Assembly (NCBI GenBank): GCA_030823965.1
Contig: JAVBYP010000074.1
Span: 1-30,350 of the forward strand
DNA from: Sideroxydans sp.
GTDB lineage: Bacteria > Pseudomonadota > Gammaproteobacteria > Burkholderiales > Gallionellaceae
DNA: 30,350 nt
Direction of reading: 5' to 3'
The notes below the pieces were generated by a model, which saw nothing but the letters and a program-made list of their open reading frames with translations, was not told the origin of the DNA and made no database searches. This document shows, piece by piece, positions 1-8,843 of this stretch. The position numbers and the translations under genes are program-made. Positions within the stretch are counted from its first letter, which is position 1. Every line of letters starts with the position of its first letter.

Positions 1-1521
1 AAGTTCACCGAGAAGGGTGAGATCGAAGTCGCAGTGAACGCCATCCAAAGCATCCACGATGGCAGGATCAAGCTGCGTTTCAATGTGCGAGATACCGGCA
101 TCGGCATCCCCAAGGACAAGTTCAAGACCATCTTCGAGTCTTTCTCGCAAGCAGATACCTCGACAACGCGCAAATACGGTGGCACCGGATTGGGCTTGAC
201 CATCTCCGCTCAATTGATCGAATTGATGAATGGCCATATCGGTGTCGAGAGCGAAATGGGAGAGGGCACGACCTTTCACTTCGAACTCGAGATGCCTGTG
301 GTCTCGGCCGATCCATTAGTGAACTATCAGCACACGGGGCGCATCACTGACATGCCCGTGCTGTTGGTGGATGACAATGCGACGAATCGCAGGTTGCTAC
401 AAGAGATGCTGCGCAACTGGAAGATGCGCCCCACGGTGGTGGCGAGTGGCGAAGAAGCGCTGGCGGAATTGCATCGAGCTGCAGATGCGGGGCAGCCATA
501 CGGCTTGGCGATATTGGATGTACAGATGCCAGGCATGGATGGTTTCACCTTGGCAGAGCGTATACGGCAGCATCCGGAGTATGTCGGTGCGACGGTGATG
601 ATGCTTACCTCCGAGGGGCAGCGCGGCCATGCCGCACGTTGCAGCGAACTGGGTATCGCGGGGTATCTGATGAAGCCGGTGTCGCAGTCGGAATTGCTGG
701 ATGCCATCATGACTTCCTTGGGTGAACCTCTCCAATCAGATGCTCCGCTCGTCACACGGCACTCACTGCGCGAGACGAGACAAAAGCTGAACCTGCTGCT
801 CGCCGAGGACAACGCAGTGAACCAATTGTTGGCCGTGCGCGTGTTGGAGAAGATGGGACATGCCGTCACCGTGGCGAACAACGGACAAGAGGCGGTGAAC
901 CATTGGCAGAGCGCCCAGTTCGACGCCATCCTGATGGATGTGGATATGCCTGTGATGAATGGCTATGAAGCCACGAAGCGCATCCGTGAGTTGGAGAGAG
1001 ACATGGGTAAGCACATCCGCATCGTTGCCATGACGGCACATGCGATGGCGGGTGCACGTGAAGAATGCCTGCGTCACGGCATGGACGGCTATCTCACCAA
1101 GCCCATAGATACCGATGCCTTGTGGCATGAGTTGGATAGTTTGGCGCAAGGCGCGGCGAAGCTAGAGAACTCGGCCGGGGGCACGCCTCGCCCTGTGCCA
1201 GTGGCGGATTTCGGCAAGGCGCGCCAGACCATGGACGACAGCAAAGAACTGTTCGAAGAGATCGTCAGATTGTTCTTGGAAGATGCGCCGACCCATATGG
1301 AGAAGATCAAGCAAGGCTTGGCGGACGGTGATGTCGATGCCATACGTCACAGCGCGCACACTCTGAAAGGGATGGTCGGGATATTCGCTGCCGAACGCAC
1401 CATGCAGGCGGCGGCACAGGTCGAACAGTTGGTAGGCAAGCCCGGCTTAGATGAGGCTGTGGCAGATCTGGAATCTGCGCTGACCGAGTTGGGAACGGCC
1501 ATCCGCGCTTACCAATGGTGA
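1..1521 (+). CDS. Hybrid sensor histidine kinase, C-terminal part (HATPase-REC-REC-HPt), cut by window start
   Basis: The reading frame is open from base 1, so the sensor and HisKA parts lie outside the window. The visible 506 codons begin just after the N-box of the ATPase domain (KFTEKGEI). The G-box GGTGLGLT follows near codons 60-67. Two receiver domains come next, with likely phospho-acceptors Asp173 ([11 protein letters not shown]) and Asp313 ([11 protein letters not shown]) and conserved KP motifs. A C-terminal HPt domain has its phospho-histidine in SAHTLKG (His453). This is the layout of BarA/ArcB-like phosphorelay kinases, which pass phosphate His-Asp-His-Asp to a separate regulator. 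Its input signal cannot be told from here. It is separated from flhA by 237 bp containing an inverted repeat, so it is probably not part of the flagellar operon. Domain assignment is certain; the partner and any role in motility are unknown. Confidence 0.93.
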   Translation, partial: KFTEKGEIEVAVNAIQSIHDGRIKLRFNVRDTGIGIPKDKFKTIFESFSQADTSTTRKYGGTGLGLTISAQLIELMNGHIGVESEMGEGTTFHFELEMPVVSADPLVNYQHTGRITDMPVLLVDDNATNRRLLQEMLRNWKMRPTVVASGEEALAELHRAADAGQPYGLAILDVQMPGMDGFTLAERIRQHPEYVGATVMMLTSEGQRGHAARCSELGIAGYLMKPVSQSELLDAIMTSLGEPLQSDAPLVTRHSLRETRQKLNLLLAEDNAVNQLLAVRVLEKMGHAVTVANNGQEAVNHWQSAQFDAILMDVDMPVMNGYEATKRIRELERDMGKHIRIVAMTAHAMAGAREECLRHGMDGYLTKPIDTDALWHELDSLAQGAAKLENSAGGTPRPVPVADFGKARQTMDDSKELFEEIVRLFLEDAPTHMEKIKQGLADGDVDAIRHSAHTLKGMVGIFAAERTMQAAAQVEQLVGKPGLDEAVADLESALTELGTAIRAYQW

Positions 1522-1543
1522 GTTTTCGTTCGCAGATCTACGC

Positions 1544-1615
1544 CGTCATCCCCTTGCAGGCGGGGATCCAGTTCGATAGTCAGTAAACTAGGTTCCCGCC
1601 TGCGCGGGAATGACG
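1544..1615. repeat. REP-like inverted-repeat element (two 30-bp arms)
   Basis: Two 30-bp arms, 1544-1573 and 1586-1615, are inverted copies of each other with 24 of 30 positions matching by eye, around a 12-bp spacer. Each arm starts CGTCAT and contains its own small GC-rich hairpin. The right arm holds the perfect palindrome TTCCCGC-CTGC-GCGGGAA. Elements of the type CGTCATTCCCGC...GCGGGAATCCAG are dispersed intergenic repeats in many proteobacteria. The position just after the kinase stop codon could also let it act as a transcription end or mRNA-stabilising hairpin. No further copy was noticed in the window. Confidence 0.75.
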
Positions 1616-1758
1616 AATTGGATTTAATACGAGATTTCTCGGTTGAATAACCCCCCAAATCCCCCTCTATTTCACCCTTTGATTTGACGCGTCCTCCCGA
1701 TAATAGCCATAAGCCGTGATAGCCATTTGGCAGGTCCGGTAGGCTAAAAGAGGGTGTG

Positions 1759-3843
1759 ATGAATCCAATGTTTCAAACCATGAAGGATGTTCTGTTCCGC
1801 GGCGGTGTGCGCGGACTGGCGGGCCCTATCCTCATCGTGATGATCCTGTCGATGATGGTGTTGCCATTGCCACCGTTCCTGCTCGACATCCTGTTCACAT
1901 TCAATATCGCGCTCGCCATCATGGTGTTGCTGGTGGCGATGAACACCACTAAACCCCTTGATTTCGCGGTGTTCCCCACCGTGTTGCTGATCTCTACCTT
2001 GTTGCGTCTGTCGCTCAACGTGGCTTCTACTCGCGTCGTCCTGTTGGAAGGTCATACCGGGCCTGATGCGGCTGGTAAGGTCATCGAATCGTTCGGTCAC
2101 TTTTTGGTCGGCGGCAACTATGCGGTCGGCATCGTGGTGTTCGTCATCCTCGTGGTCATCAACTTCGTGGTCATCACCAAAGGTGCAGGTCGTATCGCCG
2201 AAGTGGGCGCCCGTTTCACCTTGGATGCGATGCCCGGCAAACAGATGGCGATCGACGCCGACTTGAATGCAGGTCTCATTGGCGAGGACGCTGCACGTAA
2301 ACGCCGTGCCGAAGTGGCGCAGGAAGCTGATTTCTACGGCGCGATGGACGGTGCTTCCAAGTTCGTGCGCGGCGATGCCGTCGCCGGCATCATCATCATG
2401 ATCATCAACGTCATCGGTGGTTTGATCATTGGCGTGTTGCAACATGACTTGTCTTTCGAGGTGGCTGCCAAGAACTACACCATGCTCACCATTGGTGACG
2501 GCTTGGTCGCACAGATCCCAGCGCTCATCATCTCCACCGCCGCAGGTATGGTCGTCAGCCGCGTCTCCAGTGATGAGAACATCGGTCAACAACTGGCCAA
2601 ACAGCTCATCTCCAGCCCACAGGTCATCATCCTCACTGCAGTCATCATCGGCATGCTGGGCCTGATCCCCGGTATGCCTCACTTCGTGTTCTTGTTGTTG
2701 GCTGCGGCGATGGGTTGGTTCGCGGTCTACCTGACTCGTCAATCGCAGAAGGCGGAGGAGAAGGAGAAAGAAGTCGAGTCCACCGTCATGCCGGTCAACG
2801 AAGCACCTGAAGCCAGCTGGGAAGATGTGGCACAAGTGGATGTGCTGGGATTGGAAGTCGGCTACCGCCTCATCAGTTTGGTAGATAAATCGCAGGATGG
2901 CGACTTGCTACGTCGCATCAAAGGTATCCGCAAGAAATTCACGCAAGAGATGGGCTTCTTGCCCCCCGCTGTGCATATCCGTGACAACTTGGATCTGCAT
3001 CCCACCGCTTATCGCATCACCTTGAAAGGTGCGGAGATCGGCATCGGCGAAGCGTATTCGCATCTGTTGCTGGCGATCAATCCCGGCAGTGTGAGCGGTG
3101 TATTGCCTGGCACGCAGACCAAAGACCCCGCATTCGGCTTGCCTGCCATCTGGATCGAACCTACGTTGCGCGACCAAGCACAAGCCATGGGTTACACCGT
3201 GGTGGATGCGGGCACGGTGGTGGCGACCCATATGAGTCATCTCATCCATCTACATGCGGCCGAGTTGTTGGGTCGTCAGGAGTTGCAACAACTCATCGAT
3301 CACCTTGGCAAGATATCTCCGAAGCTGACCGAGGACTTGATACCGAAGTTGTTGTCGCTATCGACCGTGCAGAAGGTGATGCAGAACCTGTTGGACGAAG
3401 GTATGCACATCCGCGACATGCGCACCATCTTGGAGACCTTGGCCGAACATGCGCCACAAGTACAAGACCCGACCGTGCTCACCGCACTGGTGCGTGTCGC
3501 GCTTGGTCCCGCCATCGTGCAGCAGTTCTACCCATCGGCGCAGGAGCTACAAGTCATCGGCATGGACAAAGAATTGGAATACGTACTTGGCCAAGCGCTA
3601 CAGGCAGGTGGCAATGCCATCGAGCCCAGTCTCGCCAGCACGTTGTTGCGCGAAGCTCGCGCAGCGACCGATGCGCAAGAACGCATGGGATTGCCAACGG
3701 TGTTGCTGGTGCCCGGCGGCATACGTGATCTGTTAGCACGTTTCCTGAAACGCGCATTGCCACAACTCAAAGTGATTTCGCATGAAGAAGTGCCCGGATT
3801 CAAAACGATACGGGTGACATCAATGGTAGGAGGTAGAGCATGA
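1759..3843 (+). CDS. flhA: FlhA, flagellar type III export gate protein
   Basis: FlhA is the large export-gate subunit in the inner membrane; its cytosolic ring docks chaperone-substrate complexes. The 694-residue product has about eight hydrophobic segments in residues 15-330. Between them lies the FHIPEP-family signature region (RLSLNVASTRVVLLEGHTG and the following KGAGRIAEVGARFTLDAMPG). A charged linker (EEKEKEVES) leads to the cytosolic domain. Length matches the family. The ATG at 1759 was chosen because AGAGGG lies 4 bases upstream; the GTG one codon earlier sits too close to it, and ATG 1768 is possible. flhB, often the upstream neighbour, is absent here. The stop codon overlaps the flhF start by 4 bases (ATGA), showing translational coupling. 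Confidence 0.98.
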   Translation: MNPMFQTMKDVLFRGGVRGLAGPILIVMILSMMVLPLPPFLLDILFTFNIALAIMVLLVAMNTTKPLDFAVFPTVLLISTLLRLSLNVASTRVVLLEGHTGPDAAGKVIESFGHFLVGGNYAVGIVVFVILVVINFVVITKGAGRIAEVGARFTLDAMPGKQMAIDADLNAGLIGEDAARKRRAEVAQEADFYGAMDGASKFVRGDAVAGIIIMIINVIGGLIIGVLQHDLSFEVAAKNYTMLTIGDGLVAQIPALIISTAAGMVVSRVSSDENIGQQLAKQLISSPQVIILTAVIIGMLGLIPGMPHFVFLLLAAAMGWFAVYLTRQSQKAEEKEKEVESTVMPVNEAPEASWEDVAQVDVLGLEVGYRLISLVDKSQDGDLLRRIKGIRKKFTQEMGFLPPAVHIRDNLDLHPTAYRITLKGAEIGIGEAYSHLLLAINPGSVSGVLPGTQTKDPAFGLPAIWIEPTLRDQAQAMGYTVVDAGTVVATHMSHLIHLHAAELLGRQELQQLIDHLGKISPKLTEDLIPKLLSLSTVQKVMQNLLDEGMHIRDMRTILETLAEHAPQVQDPTVLTALVRVALGPAIVQQFYPSAQELQVIGMDKELEYVLGQALQAGGNAIEPSLASTLLREARAATDAQERMGLPTVLLVPGGIRDLLARFLKRALPQLKVISHEEVPGFKTIRVTSMVGGRA

Positions 3844-5129
3844 ACGCAAGAAAATTCATCGCGGTAAATTCGCGCGAGGCCCTGAAACTGGTACGCATCG
3901 AACTGGGCGAGGATGCAGTCATCCTGTCCAACCGCAAAGTGAACGAGGGTGTGGAGATCGTGGCGATGGCCGGCACCGAACTGGCTCATCTGAGCGAGAC
4001 TCGCGTGAGTGAGACACGGGTGACCGCTCCGCGTGCGGAGAAGCCACGTGCCGAGACACGGATCGAAGCGACGCGTGAGAGCTTGTCTCCACATGCCTTG
4101 CATCAAGCCGCCTTGCTAGGTGCGAAAGTCATCGAAGCGAACGCGGCAAGAGAAGTGCAACAGACCAAGCAGGCAGAGAAGAGCAGTCTCTCAGCCGACC
4201 ACTTGCTGGGCGAACTCAAATCCATGCACAACATGATGCAAGAGCAGATGGCCTGTATGTCTTGGGCCAACATGCAGCAGCAAGACCCGAAACGCAGCGG
4301 CATGTTGCGTGACCTCATCAACGTCGGTTTCAGTCCCGCTTTGTCGCGCCTGTTGCTGGACAAGATGCCTAGCGATGCAGACATCTCTTGGGTACGCCGC
4401 ATCCTTGCACACAATCTGCATACTGCACGCCCACAAGATGACATCGTGGCACGCGGCGGCGTATATGCATTGGTCGGTCCCACCGGTGTAGGCAAGACCA
4501 CGACGACCGCCAAACTGGCAGCACGTGCCGTGGTGCGCTACGGCGCAGACAAAGTGGCGCTGGTGACGACCGACAGCTATCGTATCGGCGCCCATGAGCA
4601 ATTGAAGATCTACGGCAAGATATTGGGTGTGGCGGTGCATGCCGTGCGCGATACCAATGACTTGAAACTCACACTGTCTGGCTTGAAGCACAAACATCTG
4701 GTGTTGATCGACACCATGGGCGTCGGTCAGCGCGACAGTCGTGTGGCCGAGCAGGCCAAGATGTTCGACGAAGTGGGGGCGGCACGCATCCTGTTATTGA
4801 ACGCCACTAGTGCGGGCGGCACTTTGGATGATGTGATCAAGATGTACGGCGGGAGCGGCATCATCGGTTGCATCCCCACCAAATTGGATGAGGCGGCGAG
4901 CTTGGGCACGGTGCTGGATGTCATCGCGCGCCACAAGCTGGTGATGCACTACATCGCCAGTGGTCAGCGTGTGCCGGAAGACCTGCACGAAGTGAACGTC
5001 GAATATCTGCTGCATCGCACCTTCAAAGAGATCGGCAAACCTGCCAGCTTCGATCTGCAAGAGATGGAGTTCCCAGCCTTCATGGCGGGTGTGACGGCAA
5101 AATCAAACATGGGGGTGCAACATGCTTGA
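3840..5129 (+). CDS. flhF: FlhF, SRP-family GTPase for flagellar placement
   Basis: FlhF is a signal-recognition-particle-type GTPase that marks the flagellar assembly site and recruits early basal-body parts, usually at the pole. The 429-residue protein has the family's three parts. There is an N-terminal basic B domain, an N domain from about residue 150, and a G domain. The P-loop is GPTGVGKTTTTAKLA from residue 213 with Lys219 and Thr220. The switch region LIDTMGVGQRD and the TKLDEAA guanine-specificity motif (TKLD) follow. The B-domain linker (residues 52-80) is rich in repeated ETR units. The gene overlaps flhA by 4 bases and flhG by 8 bases, and its activator FlhG is encoded directly downstream. 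Confidence 0.97.
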   Translation: MNARKFIAVNSREALKLVRIELGEDAVILSNRKVNEGVEIVAMAGTELAHLSETRVSETRVTAPRAEKPRAETRIEATRESLSPHALHQAALLGAKVIEANAAREVQQTKQAEKSSLSADHLLGELKSMHNMMQEQMACMSWANMQQQDPKRSGMLRDLINVGFSPALSRLLLDKMPSDADISWVRRILAHNLHTARPQDDIVARGGVYALVGPTGVGKTTTTAKLAARAVVRYGADKVALVTTDSYRIGAHEQLKIYGKILGVAVHAVRDTNDLKLTLSGLKHKHLVLIDTMGVGQRDSRVAEQAKMFDEVGAARILLLNATSAGGTLDDVIKMYGGSGIIGCIPTKLDEAASLGTVLDVIARHKLVMHYIASGQRVPEDLHEVNVEYLLHRTFKEIGKPASFDLQEMEFPAFMAGVTAKSNMGVQHA

Positions 5130-6012
5130 TACACATCTTGACCAAGCGGCAGGTCTGCGCAAACTGCTGGCTCGTTCTACCACACAAGTCATCACCGTCA
5201 TCGGTGCACGTGACGGACTGGGTGCGACCAGCATCGTCACTAATCTGACGGCAGCCTTCACCCGCTCTGGCAAGGATGTGTTGGTACTGGATGAGAATGT
5301 CTCACACGATAACGTAGCCAATACACTGGCGCTTCGCCCACGCTACGACTTGCTGCATGCGGTGCATGGCGACAAGACTTGGCAGGACGTGTTGTTGCAT
5401 TGTGCGGATGGCTCGTGTGTGTTGCCTGTGGGGCGCGCGATGCAGGCTTTACCAAAATTAGATGGTTTGCAACGAGACCGCTTGATGGGCGCATTGTTGG
5501 CGGCAGCTAGTGACAAGGACGTGGTGTTGGTGGATGCCGCCCGCGACGGGAACTCGGTTTGTGCCAGTCTGTCAGGTGATGAGCCCTTGCTGCTGGTGCT
5601 GAACGCCACAGCGACTGGGATCACCGAAAGTTATTCTTTGTTGAAACAGATGGCGACACACAATGGTCGTCAGGCATTCGATATCGTGGTGAACATGGTG
5701 CGCGACGAGCGCGAGGCTTTGGCCATATTCGATAACATCTCGCAGGTGGCCAGACGACATCTACAGGTCCAATTGGAATACATGGGTTTCATCCCCTTGG
5801 ATGAGAACATGAAGCGTGCGACACAAGCGTGCCGCCCTGTAGTGGAAGCCTTTCCATCATCGCCTGCTGCATTGGCGATACGCGAGGTGGCTCAGGGCTT
5901 GTTGCGTGCGCCTAGCCTGATGGATAGGGATGAAGCAGATCGATTGAGTGGGGTGATGCAGCGCTTGATGAGTCAGTCGCGGCGGGGCGCTATCGTCGCG
6001 ACTTTGACATGA
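5122..6012 (+). CDS. flhG: FlhG (FleN/YlxH), MinD-like flagellar number regulator with degenerate P-loop
   Basis: FlhG is a MinD/ParA-type protein that limits flagellar number and stimulates the FlhF GTPase. Residues 7-13 read DQAAGLR, the N-terminal activator motif known to bind FlhF. The MinD-like fold follows, with strand ITVIG, the VLVLDEN strand and a Walker B-like VVLVDAARDG. The deviant Walker A expected as KGGVGKT is instead RDGLGAT (residues 30-36). Both the signature lysine and the phosphate-binding lysine are replaced (Arg30, Ala35). Family knowledge says ATP-dependent dimerisation needs these, so this protein may not hydrolyse ATP; that is inference, and the change might be common in related FlhG proteins. 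It overlaps flhF by 8 bases and the next start by 4. Confidence 0.92.
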   Translation: MLDTHLDQAAGLRKLLARSTTQVITVIGARDGLGATSIVTNLTAAFTRSGKDVLVLDENVSHDNVANTLALRPRYDLLHAVHGDKTWQDVLLHCADGSCVLPVGRAMQALPKLDGLQRDRLMGALLAAASDKDVVLVDAARDGNSVCASLSGDEPLLLVLNATATGITESYSLLKQMATHNGRQAFDIVVNMVRDEREALAIFDNISQVARRHLQVQLEYMGFIPLDENMKRATQACRPVVEAFPSSPAALAIREVAQGLLRAPSLMDRDEADRLSGVMQRLMSQSRRGAIVATLT

Positions 6013-6803
6013 TTGATAGCGCTGTCATACTGGAGGTCGGCGAGGGGAGGGACATACCGCAACCCAAGAGCGCCAACTTGAAAGCCAAGAACATGTATAC
6101 AGCGAGCGGACTGAACGATAAGGAACAATGTCTCAAGGAATACGCACCTTTGGTGAAGCGTATCGCTCATCACATGATGTTGAAATTGCCGGGGAGCGTC
6201 GAGGTGGATGACCTCATCCAAGCAGGTATGATCGGTCTGTTGGATGCGGCAGGTCGTTATGACGAGTTGCGCGGTGCGATGTTCGAGACCTACGCCGCAC
6301 AGCGCATACGCGGTGCGATGTTGGATGAGTTGCGCGGTGCGGACTGGTTGCCGCGTAGCATGCGACGCGACATGCGCAAGATCGAATCCGCCATCAGCCG
6401 TTTGCAGCAGAAACTGGGCAGAGCGCCCAATGAGTCGGAGATCGCTAAAGAGTTGAGCGTCCCCTTGGTCGAGTATCAAGGCATGCTGCAAGAAGCGCGC
6501 GGTGCACAGCTGATCTATTACGAAGATTTCCACAACGAAGACAACGAAGACTTCTTCGACCGTCACGATTTCAATAATGAGAGCAACCCGCTTGAACTCC
6601 TTCAAGACGAGCGTTTCCGCGAGGCACTCATCCTAGCCATCGACCGACTGCCGGAGCGTGAGCGCCAGATGATGGGTATGCACTACGAGCAAGACATGAA
6701 CCTGCGTGAGATCGGCGAGGTGATGGGCGTCTCCGAGTCGCGCGTCTGCCAACTGCATAGTCAAGCGGTGGCGCGCTTGCGCACCACCTTGAAAGGCCAT
6801 TAA
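6009..6803 (+). CDS. fliA: FliA, flagellar sigma factor sigma-28
   Basis: FliA directs RNA polymerase to late flagellar promoters and is held inactive by FlgM. The protein shows sigma region 2 (YAPLVKRIAHH through DLIQAGMIGLLDAAGRYD), region 3 (LGRAPNESEIAKELS), and region 4 with its helix-turn-helix (LPERERQMMGMHYEQ, then NLREIGEVMGVSESRV). The start at 6009 gives ATGA overlap with flhG and 264 residues. However, FliA homologues usually begin close to the MYTASG sequence whose ATG is at 6093, giving 236 residues, which is the normal family length. Neither start has a strong ribosome-binding site; a purine-rich GAGGGGAGGGA lies between them with no good start codon behind it. Identity is firm; the exact start is open. 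Confidence 0.96.
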   Translation: MIDSAVILEVGEGRDIPQPKSANLKAKNMYTASGLNDKEQCLKEYAPLVKRIAHHMMLKLPGSVEVDDLIQAGMIGLLDAAGRYDELRGAMFETYAAQRIRGAMLDELRGADWLPRSMRRDMRKIESAISRLQQKLGRAPNESEIAKELSVPLVEYQGMLQEARGAQLIYYEDFHNEDNEDFFDRHDFNNESNPLELLQDERFREALILAIDRLPERERQMMGMHYEQDMNLREIGEVMGVSESRVCQLHSQAVARLRTTLKGH

Positions 6804-6806
6804 CTT

Positions 6807-7547
6807 ATGGACAAGCTCAGTCTATTTGGGCTACTTGTCGCCGTCGCAGGTATCCTGGGTGGCCAACTCCTCGAAGGCGGGTCCGTTTCCGTCCTGCTCC
6901 AGTTAGCGGCATTCCTCATCGTATTCGGCGGCACGCTGGGTGCGGTCATGCTGCAACATCCGCTCAATGTCTTCATGATGGGGATGCGGATGGGAAAATG
7001 GGTCATCGTTCCGCCTCAACTCGATAAACAGAAACTCATCTATCGCCTGACTGCATGGGGTAACTCATCGCGTAAAGATGGCATCTTGATCCTGGAAGGC
7101 CAGATCAAAACTGTCGACGACCCGTTCCTGCGTAAAGGTCTGCAATTATTGGTGGATGGCAATAGCGCCGAGAAGATACGCGAGGTGTTGGAGGTCGATC
7201 TGAATACCTACGAGACGCTACGTTGGCAGGGCGCGCGCGTGTGGGAAGCGGCTGCAGGTTATTCTCCCACCATCGGTATCTTGGGTGCGGTGCTCGGTTT
7301 GGTCCACGTGATGGAGAATCTGGGCGATCCGTCGATGTTGGGTGCTGGCATCGCCGTCGCTTTCATCGCCACCGTCTATGGGGTCGGTTTCGCCAATCTG
7401 GTGTTTCTTCCCATCGCAGGCAAGCTGAAGATCATCATGATGCATCAGGTCGAGATCCGTGAGATGGCGATCGATGGACTTTGCATGATCGCTAACGCAG
7501 AGAATCACCATTTCATCGAGAACAAACTGAACGGATATATCGCTTGA
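6807..7547 (+). CDS. motC: MotC/MotA-family flagellar stator subunit
   Basis: This is the ion-channel stator subunit that works with a MotB-type partner to turn the rotor. The 246-residue protein has paired hydrophobic segments near the N-terminus (residues 1-50) and again at about 150-215 (SPTIGILGAVLGLVHVMENL and a following helix). Between them is a cytosolic loop with the charged residues that contact FliG. Its length (about 250, not about 290) matches the PomA/MotC branch rather than enterobacterial MotA. It starts 3 bases after the fliA stop and is followed after 1 base by motD, so it is made together with sigma-28. The branch, and so the coupling ion, cannot be settled by eye; the symbol follows the fliA-motCD arrangement. 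Confidence 0.93.
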   Translation: MDKLSLFGLLVAVAGILGGQLLEGGSVSVLLQLAAFLIVFGGTLGAVMLQHPLNVFMMGMRMGKWVIVPPQLDKQKLIYRLTAWGNSSRKDGILILEGQIKTVDDPFLRKGLQLLVDGNSAEKIREVLEVDLNTYETLRWQGARVWEAAAGYSPTIGILGAVLGLVHVMENLGDPSMLGAGIAVAFIATVYGVGFANLVFLPIAGKLKIIMMHQVEIREMAIDGLCMIANAENHHFIENKLNGYIA

Positions 7548-7548
7548 T

Positions 7549-8322
7549 ATGGCGCGTCGTGCAAAAAGGCAGGGGCCTGACAATCATGATCGTTGGCTAG
7601 TCTCCTACGCTGACTTCATCACCTTATTGTTCGCTTTCTTCGTTGTGATGTACGCACTCTCTTCGGTCAATGAGGGGAAGTACAAAGTATTCAATGTCTC
7701 CATGAGTCAAGCGTTCGGCACGCAAGGTGCGGCTGCGGAAGGTGGGACCATGAAGCTCACCGAACAAGAGATGTATTTCAAATCCTTGGTGGATAGACGC
7801 AACGCACGCTTGGCAGAGAAGCAGCGCAAGTTGAACGAGCGCATGCAGAAGTTGAACGAGACATTGACGACTAAGATGGCGGGCTTCGTCAAGAACGGTC
7901 AGATGACGGTCTCACGATCGAATCGCGGTGTGACACTAGATATCAACGCCAGCATGCTGTTCATGCCAGGTGAGGCGGCAGTGCAAGCAGAGGCGGTCGC
8001 CACATTGGCTGATGTGGCCAAGATACTGTCTGAAGAGGATATGTCCATCGAAGTCGAAGGGCATACCGATAACATTCCAATCAGCAACGCGCAGTTCCCT
8101 TCGAATTGGGAGCTTTCCTCCGCAAGAGCGAGCAGCGTGGTGCGCTTGTTCATCGAGCAGGGCATCGTGGCGACTCGGCTCAAAGCCACAGGATTGGCCG
8201 ATAACGTCCCGGTCCAAGAGAACAGCACGATCGAAGGTCGTGCGCGTAATCGTCGAGTGGCGGTGACTGTGCTGGCACCTGAAGTGGAGGCGGCTACTGC
8301 TTCGCCTTCACCCCAAGAATAG
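7549..8322 (+). CDS. motD: MotD/MotB-family stator subunit with OmpA-like peptidoglycan-binding domain
   Basis: This is the stator partner that anchors the motor to peptidoglycan and carries the essential ion-binding aspartate. The 257-residue protein has a short basic N-terminus and one transmembrane segment starting WLVSYADFITLL, where Asp22 is the conserved ion-binding residue. A coiled-coil-like stretch rich in Lys/Glu/Arg (about 75-110) follows. A C-terminal OmpA-like domain contains VEGHTDN, SSARASSVV and GRARNRRV, the usual diaminopimelate-binding elements. It begins 1 base after motC. It is the last gene of the flhA block and faces flgN tail to tail across 56 bases. Confidence 0.95.
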   Translation: MARRAKRQGPDNHDRWLVSYADFITLLFAFFVVMYALSSVNEGKYKVFNVSMSQAFGTQGAAAEGGTMKLTEQEMYFKSLVDRRNARLAEKQRKLNERMQKLNETLTTKMAGFVKNGQMTVSRSNRGVTLDINASMLFMPGEAAVQAEAVATLADVAKILSEEDMSIEVEGHTDNIPISNAQFPSNWELSSARASSVVRLFIEQGIVATRLKATGLADNVPVQENSTIEGRARNRRVAVTVLAPEVEAATASPSPQE

Positions 8323-8340
8323 ATATCGATTCGATCGTTT

Positions 8341-8365
8341 CGAGGATCACAGAGGGCGATCCTCG
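8341..8365. terminator. Hairpin between convergent motD and flgN, possible bidirectional terminator
   Basis: CGAGGATC (8341-8348) pairs perfectly with GATCCTCG (8358-8365) across a 9-base loop in the short gap between two convergent genes. No T-run follows on either strand, so it is not a canonical intrinsic terminator. Position rather than sequence is the main argument. Confidence 0.35.
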
Positions 8366-8378
8366 CCTTCGGTGAAGT

Positions 8379-8843
8379 TCAGCCACTACCCAGTGTGCGT
8401 CCCGAGCTAGGTAGGCTGGGTTGCCCATCTGCACCGTATATCCCCGCAGCATGTTGAGTGGCGCCGACCAGTGCGACTAAAGCTTGCTGGTTGTAGCGCA
8501 TCTTGAGTTGTATCAGTTCACCGTTGATGTGGTTCTGACGCTGTGCTTGTTCGGCTAGTTGGCGTATCTCATGCCACAGCGCGAGACCTGGTGGGGACTT
8601 CGCCTGTAGTGATTTCTCGGTCGTCAAAGAATCCGGTAGGGATGCGCGGCGCTCGCGTGCGAGCGCTTGTATCTTGTCTGACTGTTTGGTCTTTTGTTCC
8701 GCGAGGGAGAGCAAGGCATCGGTGTCCGTACTCAGTAATGCCTTTTGCTCCTGCTCAAGTAAAGCGACGAACGTGCGCATGGCATCACGTTCGTCGCTCA
8801 ATCTTGCCAGCAGGTCGCTGCTGGATAACGGTGTGGTGATCAA
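8379..8843 (-). CDS. flgN: FlgN, export chaperone for FlgK and FlgL
   Basis: FlgN-family chaperones bind the C-termini of FlgK and FlgL in the cytosol and deliver them to the FlhA export gate. The 154-residue product is predicted to be almost wholly alpha-helical. It has the FlgN-type pattern: a first long helix (LLARLSDERDAMRTFVALLE), a second helix with repeated Leu/Ala heptads, and a C-terminal part with IRQLAEQAQRQNHING and a final glycine/serine-rich tail. Its start codon overlaps the flgM stop by 4 bases, giving the common flgM-flgN pair. Its clients are encoded about 9 kb away in the flgKL unit. Confidence 0.9.
   Translation of the reverse strand: MITTPLSSSDLLARLSDERDAMRTFVALLEQEQKALLSTDTDALLSLAEQKTKQSDKIQALARERRASLPDSLTTEKSLQAKSPPGLALWHEIRQLAEQAQRQNHINGELIQLKMRYNQQALVALVGATQHAAGIYGADGQPSLPSSGRTLGSG

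Noticed and set aside
1696..1703. CCCGATAA before flhA as a sigma-28 -10 element
   Set aside because: The -35 position (1677-1680) reads CTTT, and flhA is normally an early gene.
1744..2835. Long 363-codon open frame on the minus strand opposite flhA
   Set aside because: It is rich in His, Asp and Gln in the manner of an antisense reading of hydrophobic codons, has no recognisable domain, and lies wholly over the well-conserved flhA.
8197..8204. GCCGATAA within motD, a perfect sigma-28 -10 element
   Set aside because: At the required 15-base spacing upstream the sequence is GCTC, not TAAA; the nearest CAAA is at 12 bases. It would also transcribe into the convergent flgN.
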